Positions 30,806 to 34,929 of a stretch of DNA of 34,929 bases are shown here, in pieces. Source of the stretch: an uncultured Bacteroidales bacterium (GTDB lineage: Bacteria; Bacteroidota; Bacteroidia; Bacteroidales; P3); the NCBI GenBank assembly GCA_949291555.1, contig CASEWE010000004.1, positions 130,403 through 165,331 of the forward strand, read 5' to 3'. Made by a program: the position numbers and the translations under genes. Position 1 is the stretch's first letter, and each line of letters begins with the position of its first letter. The notes under the pieces are model-generated. The model saw only the letters and a program-made list of their open reading frames with translations. It had not been told where the DNA came from and made no database searches.

Positions 30806-31702
30806 TCAAAGGATGTTGAATAACTGTTCCTTTATCTTTTCCAGCTCGTCTTTCATCCGGACCACGAGCTTCTGAATGTCCGCATCGTTGGCTTTCGAAC
30901 CCATGGTATTGATTTCCCGGCCCATTTCCTGAGCGATGAAAGCCAGTTTCCGACCCGGCATATCTTCTTCGAGGGTCTGGAGAAAATAACGGCAATGCTT
31001 GTGCAAACGCACTTTTTCCTCGGTAATGTCGAGTTTTTCCAAATAATAGATCATTTCCTGCTCGAAACGGTTCTTGTCGACCTTTTTCTCCGCGCTTTCC
31101 CATTCGGAAAGCTGCAGTTCCAAGCGTTGGCGCATACGGGCGATCCGTTCTTTTTCAAAAGGCTCCACTTGACAGGCCAGTTCCTCGATCAAGCCTGTCC
31201 GGTACCGGAAATCTTTTTCCAGCACAGCCCCTTCTTCCGCGCGGCTTTTGTCGGCCGAAGCGATACATTCATCCATAGCCGCCTCCGCCGCTTCCGCGTC
31301 GGCTTGCGAAAACTCCGGGGAAGAGGCTTCGGACACGATTCCGGGGAGGGAAAGCAGATCCCTGGCTTCTATGGAAGTCTCGCCTACTCCCGAGGAACGG
31401 AGCAAGGCCTCCGCTTCCTGCCACTCCTTCAGGTAAAGCCGCATCTGATCCCGGTTGAAGCGGTAAGCCGTCCCGTCCGGACCGGCGTCCTTCCTTATCC
31501 AGCGCAAGCTGCAATCGATCTTTCCTCTCGACAATACCGAGGCGATCCTCGTCCGGAAAACCGGTTCCAAATCCCGCCATTCGGCAGGAAGTTTGAAGCT
31601 GATGTCCAGCGTTTTGGAATTCACGCTCCGGATCTCGATCTGAAAAACCTTTCCCTGTATTTCCCCTTGGCTTTTCCCGTAGCCTGTCATGGATTTTATC
31701 AT
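30806..31702 (-). CDS. yicC: YicC/YloC-family endoribonuclease
   Basis: A 298-residue protein of the YicC family, close to its usual 290 residues. The start MIKSMTGYG and the SVNSKTLDISFKLP stretch (about residues 26-40) are diagnostic. The C-terminal half has the acidic helical region YYLEKLDITEEKVRLHKH and the closing GRKLAFIAQEMGREINTMGS, then KDELEKIKEQLFNIL. Members are metal-dependent endoribonucleases; E. coli YicC has been linked to small-RNA turnover. It lies 66 bases after the AsmA-like gene and 51 before hydG, all on the minus strand. Confidence 0.96.
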   Translation of the reverse strand: MIKSMTGYGKSQGEIQGKVFQIEIRSVNSKTLDISFKLPAEWRDLEPVFRTRIASVLSRGKIDCSLRWIRKDAGPDGTAYRFNRDQMRLYLKEWQEAEALLRSSGVGETSIEARDLLSLPGIVSEASSPEFSQADAEAAEAAMDECIASADKSRAEEGAVLEKDFRYRTGLIEELACQVEPFEKERIARMRQRLELQLSEWESAEKKVDKNRFEQEMIYYLEKLDITEEKVRLHKHCRYFLQTLEEDMPGRKLAFIAQEMGREINTMGSKANDADIQKLVVRMKDELEKIKEQLFNIL

Positions 31703-31768
31703 GGCCTTTTCTTGTTTTCTTCTTGCTCTTTTCCTGTTTCCCGCCCCGGCTTGCAGCCGGGCAAACGG

Positions 31769-34543
31769 TCAATCATCCTCGAATTCGATGCGGAAGTCCT
31801 CGCTCGTGTTGTATTTCTTCCGGACCGTGTCCTTTTTCAAAAGGCTTGCGCTGTCTTGCCAGTCGAAGAGGAATCGTCCTCCCTCCCTTTGCCGGAGTTG
31901 CCGCTGAAGTTTCTGCTCTTCCCGTTTCTTCTCCTTCAGTTTCGAAAAATCTTCCTGCAATTCCCGCCGGAATTCCGCCTGATGGCTTTCTATCCGTTCC
32001 TTTGCCCCTTTCCTCGCTTGCGGCATGGCATACTTGACTTCTATGTCGGGCATCTTCCCCTTAAGCGTCAGGGGCAAGCGGATACGGGTCTTCCCGGGTT
32101 CCACGACTCCGAACGCTTGCTCTTTCGCCATCCGCTGGCTCCTGCGCCGGCTAAGCAAGTCGGACAGCTCTATGTTCACCAAGTAATCGATTTCGTTATC
32201 GAACGTATGGGTACCCATGAAAGTCAGGTTCGCGGCATCCGAAACCACGTCCATCTGCTGGATATGGACGCATTCGTCCCGGATTTCCACCACGGTCTGC
32301 AAGTCGGCGAAACGGATTTCCCGCAAGTCGTTCTCGCCCGTGAAACGGGAAATCCGTTCCATATTGCCGAGATTTTGCAGGATGCCGTCGCTTATTTCCA
32401 CTTGCGCGTGCAACCCGATGCTGGAACGCTCCCACTTCTTCCTCTCCCGATCGAACCGGGCCCTGAACTGGAAATCGGAAGTGAGCGTCCCGCCTATGTT
32501 GCGGTAAGTGAGCTGTTCCTGCCCGAAATTCCCGAAAGCCTTGAAGCAGGAACCTATGTCCATTCCCTCTCCTCGCCCGGCGACCGAAAGCAGCGGGTCT
32601 TTCCAGAGTAGCTCACCGGAAAACTCGCCTTGGAAAGCCCGGAAGGAAAGAGCCTCCACCGAGACCGAAGAAGGACGGTAACGGAGCAAGCCTTCCGCGT
32701 GCTCGGCCCGCAAATCTTTCCACAAGAGCTCGTCGATTCCGATTTCCACGTCGGCATGCAAGCCGGACAAAAGATTGCGGGCGTCCCTTCCAGGTTTCCT
32801 GCCGGGATTTTCCTCCTTGCCTTTGCCTGCCTTCCCATCGGTAAGAGCAAGCAGCAGGGCTTGCCATTCCTCCACGTCGAAACGCGGGCTGCGCAAGGAA
32901 GCCGAAAGCTGCCATTGAGGCGATGAGAAAAAAAGGCTGGCAAGAAAATCTTCCGCAAAAAAACGGATTACCGCTTCCTCCTTCCCGCAACGCAAGCGGA
33001 AAGGCTCGGCCTTTATCGTCCGCGGGCCGAAGCGGAGCACAAGGCTGTCGGTTGCCAAGGCCGGGCCTTTCCGAGAGGCTATCGAAAAATCCTGGAAGAA
33101 AAGGCGGCCTTCCGCCTCGGAACCCTCGAAATCCGATGCTTTCCACTCTTTCGGAGCCATCGACGGGAAACGGTTGCGGTAACGGACATGCGACCGCACC
33201 TGCCCTTGGCAGGCATAGCCCGGAAACAGCTTGAAAAACGACTGCAAAGAAGCCATGTCGGCCGAAAGCTCGCCCTCGTAGCAGATTTCCGGCACTTCGA
33301 AATCCTGGATGTAAAACCGGCCATCGAGCCCGCCGCCTGGAAACCGCGCGGAAACTTTCTCCAACCGCAACCGGGCCGCCCGCATTCCCGGGCTCTTCCC
33401 GTTGGTGAATTCGCCCGCGAAGCAGACATCCGAAGCCTTTATCCGGGAAGGGCGGTACAGGACGCTCCCTTCCGAACAGTCGAAACGGGCATGGAGCCCG
33501 AGCGGGCTTCGGGTGTAATCGCCCTGCAAGCGCAGCGAAAAGTCCAAGTTCCCGGAAAAGCCGTAATCGCGGATCTTTTCCTTGGCCGTGCCAGGCAGCA
33601 ATGCCAGCAAGGACGCGATCTTCAAATCATTCCCCGTGAATGAAAAATCGAGAAAGGGTTCCGTTTTCCGGTAACGGATATGGCCTGCAAGCCCGAACTC
33701 CAGGCCTTCCAAGACGATTTTCCCTTTCTCGACCTCGAAATCCTGCAGTTTCCGATCATTCGTGAAGGTAATGTCCAAGTAGGCTTTCTTCCCCGAAAGG
33801 AACAAGAACCCTCCAGCTTTCATGGCATGCGCTTGCACGTTGCCTGCCAAATGGAAATTCTGGCCGCCGGCATTCAAGTCTCCCCTTGCGTTCACGCTCC
33901 GGGCCAGTACTTGGAAATCGTGCCGGGCCGGCAGATCCCGGTAGCGGATCAAGGTATTGCGCAGCAGGATCCGGCGCAAATGGAATTCCACGGGGCTTGT
34001 TTCGTTCCGGGATTTCCAGATGCGGTAATTGCAACGGCCGCCCCCGTAATGCTTCAGGTTGAAATCCCCTCCCCTGACGATGATTTCCCGGATAATGTAG
34101 CGTTTTTTCCAAAAATCCCGAAGATCGATCGCCAGGCTTATCCGCTGCGCGGAAAAAAGCAACTCCTTGCCCGCTGCCTCGTGGTCGAAAGCCTCCACGC
34201 CGGAAAACGAAACCGAAACCATGGGGAATTCCCGCAGCAGGCCCGCCTCCACGTCTTGGACGCTTACCGGCGATTCGAGGTATTTGTTTATCTCTTCGAC
34301 AAAAATCCGCTTGATTTCTTCCCGGTTCGCATACACGTACAAGACGGCCGAAAGCAAAGCTGCAAGCAGGGCAAGAAAAATCACGCCCAAGGGAAGAAGC
34401 ACGTATTTCCATCGGAACCGGTTCCTCCGCCCCCTTTTCCCGGGCCGCAATCCGTCCTTGCCCGGTTCCCCGGCGGGTTTTCCTTCCTCCTGTTTGCCGA
34501 AAATGGCTTCCGTCAGCAATATTTCACCGGATCGATTATCCAT
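31769..34543 (-). CDS. AsmA-family envelope protein
   Basis: A 924-residue protein with one N-terminal membrane helix (about residues 47-70, WKYVLLPLGVIFLALLAALL) after a basic cytoplasmic segment. A long beta-rich periplasmic body follows, beginning RIFVEEINKYLESPVSVQDVEAG, typical of AsmA-like proteins, and ending with a FMGTHTFDNEIDYLVNIELSDLL region characteristic of the AsmA C-terminal domain. AsmA-like proteins are thought to form bridges that carry phospholipid to the outer membrane. The last 110 residues are highly charged and probably helical. The chosen ATG is at 34543; another at 34570 would add nine residues (MEGCANCIK), but it directly abuts the T-run of the upstream terminator. 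Confidence 0.85.
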   Translation of the reverse strand: MDNRSGEILLTEAIFGKQEEGKPAGEPGKDGLRPGKRGRRNRFRWKYVLLPLGVIFLALLAALLSAVLYVYANREEIKRIFVEEINKYLESPVSVQDVEAGLLREFPMVSVSFSGVEAFDHEAAGKELLFSAQRISLAIDLRDFWKKRYIIREIIVRGGDFNLKHYGGGRCNYRIWKSRNETSPVEFHLRRILLRNTLIRYRDLPARHDFQVLARSVNARGDLNAGGQNFHLAGNVQAHAMKAGGFLFLSGKKAYLDITFTNDRKLQDFEVEKGKIVLEGLEFGLAGHIRYRKTEPFLDFSFTGNDLKIASLLALLPGTAKEKIRDYGFSGNLDFSLRLQGDYTRSPLGLHARFDCSEGSVLYRPSRIKASDVCFAGEFTNGKSPGMRAARLRLEKVSARFPGGGLDGRFYIQDFEVPEICYEGELSADMASLQSFFKLFPGYACQGQVRSHVRYRNRFPSMAPKEWKASDFEGSEAEGRLFFQDFSIASRKGPALATDSLVLRFGPRTIKAEPFRLRCGKEEAVIRFFAEDFLASLFFSSPQWQLSASLRSPRFDVEEWQALLLALTDGKAGKGKEENPGRKPGRDARNLLSGLHADVEIGIDELLWKDLRAEHAEGLLRYRPSSVSVEALSFRAFQGEFSGELLWKDPLLSVAGRGEGMDIGSCFKAFGNFGQEQLTYRNIGGTLTSDFQFRARFDRERKKWERSSIGLHAQVEISDGILQNLGNMERISRFTGENDLREIRFADLQTVVEIRDECVHIQQMDVVSDAANLTFMGTHTFDNEIDYLVNIELSDLLSRRRSQRMAKEQAFGVVEPGKTRIRLPLTLKGKMPDIEVKYAMPQARKGAKERIESHQAEFRRELQEDFSKLKEKKREEQKLQRQLRQREGGRFLFDWQDSASLLKKDTVRKKYNTSEDFRIEFEDD

Positions 34544-34572
34544 CTTAATACAATTCGCGCACCCCTCCATGG

Positions 34573-34624
34573 AAAAATCCCCCGGGCTTGCCGCCTAACG
34601 CTTGCAAAGGCCAAGGGGATTTTT
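34573..34624. terminator. Bidirectional terminator-like hairpin between the AsmA-like and AT-hook-like genes
   Basis: AAAAATCCCC (34573-34582) and GGGGATTTTT (34615-34624) are perfectly complementary, with a 32-base loop that can pair partly (CTTG/CAAG). Each strand ends in a T-run. On the minus strand it would end transcription of the gene at 34661. Confidence 0.65.
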
Positions 34625-34660
34625 TCTTTCAATTCCGGGAAGCAGGAATGCTCCCCGCGC

Positions 34661-34929
34661 TTATTCGGCTTTCTTCTTCCGGCCGCGGGTTGCCTTGGGC
34701 TTGGCTTCCGCCGTTCCGGCTTCAGCTTCGGCGGCGTCCGCTTCCGTTTTCTTCTTCCGGCCGCGGGCGGCCTTGGGCTTGGCTTCCGCCGTTCCGGCTT
34801 CGGCTTCGGCGGCGTCCGCTTCCGTTTTCTTCTTCCGGCCGCGGGCGGCCTTGGGCTTGGCCTCCGCCGCTTCGGTTACGGCTTCGGCGGCGTCCGCTTC
34901 CGCTTTCTTCTTCCGGCCACGGGCGGCCT
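34661..34929 (-). CDS. C-terminal part of a protein with basic AT-hook-like 26-residue repeats
   Basis: The gene runs past the window end; only the last 89 codons are visible, closing with GRKKKAE and a TAA at 34661-34663. The visible part is three and a bit repeats of 26 residues with the basic core KPKAARGRKKKTEADAAEA, then alanine/glutamate-rich spacer. RGRKKK resembles an AT-hook, and alternation of basic patches with alanine/glutamate stretches is seen in histone-H1-like and other nucleoid proteins, as well as in some tails of ribosomal or topoisomerase proteins. The folded domain is missing, so no name is possible. The DNA repeat is listed separately. Confidence 0.75.
   Translation of the reverse strand, partial: AARGRKKKAEADAAEAVTEAAEAKPKAARGRKKKTEADAAEAEAGTAEAKPKAARGRKKKTEADAAEAEAGTAEAKPKATRGRKKKAE
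34671..34929. repeat. 78-bp coding tandem repeat
   Basis: Units begin with TTCTTCTTCC at 34671, 34749, 34827 and 34905 (truncated by the window end). The copies are near-identical, and a period of 78 bases equals 26 codons, so copy-number changes keep the frame. Confidence 0.95.

Overview
The window reads as chromosomal DNA of a GC-rich member of the Bacteroidota, most likely order Bacteroidales. Evidence: promoters fit the Bacteroidota sigma-70 pattern (TTTG, about 19-20 bases, TAnnTTTG), starts lack Shine-Dalgarno sites, two proteins carry type IX secretion (T9SS) C-terminal sorting domains, and several families are typical of the phylum (short RRM protein, DUF4837 lipoprotein, DUF486 protein). 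Genus cannot be told from the sequence. I saw no tRNA, rRNA, CRISPR array, transposase or phage gene.

Layout. 1-343: a heptanucleotide tandem repeat array and repeat debris. 344-5535 (minus): a probable surface-polysaccharide operon, read as non-hydrolysing UDP-GlcNAc 2-epimerase, polysaccharide-deacetylase-like protein, glycosyltransferase and GNAT/FemAB-like transferase, followed by a DUF486 membrane protein. 5671-11474 (plus): a second GNAT-like protein, a lipoprotein S9 peptidase, an outer-membrane barrel candidate and a two-subunit chromate-type transporter. 11552-13601 (plus): a heptamer array, a radical SAM enzyme, a small protein built from four exact-length 25-residue repeats, and an RRM RNA-binding protein with a clear promoter and terminator. 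13848-16890 (minus): two T9SS cargo genes, both out of frame between signal peptide and mature protein, and an HsdR-N-like nuclease-domain protein. 17063-24289: a secreted unknown (plus), mfd (minus), then trkA-trkH (plus). 24432-26769 (minus): a nucleotide-sugar dehydrogenase and a Gfo/Idh/MocA oxidoreductase, overlapping. 27001-29173 (plus): a DUF4837 lipoprotein and a P-loop kinase/dCMP deaminase fusion. 29315-34570 (minus): an AsmA-like protein, yicC and hydG. 34661-end (minus): the C-terminus of a protein with 26-residue basic repeats.

How the genes fit together. The epimerase at 4408-5535 and the dehydrogenase/oxidoreductase pair at 24432-26769 match three steps of the WbpA-WbpB-WbpI route to an N-acetylated mannuronic acid sugar nucleotide; the remaining WbpD/WbpE-type steps are not in the window. 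hydG implies a [FeFe]-hydrogenase elsewhere and an anaerobic lifestyle. trkA-trkH is a complete potassium uptake pair.

Most notable: the T9SS cargo gene at 13848-14815 has four copies of a 5-bp repeat inside its signal-peptide codons. Removing one copy restores a complete signal peptide fused in frame to the mature protein, the signature of phase variation by slipped-strand mispairing. The neighbouring T9SS gene is also broken by one base close to its signal peptide.
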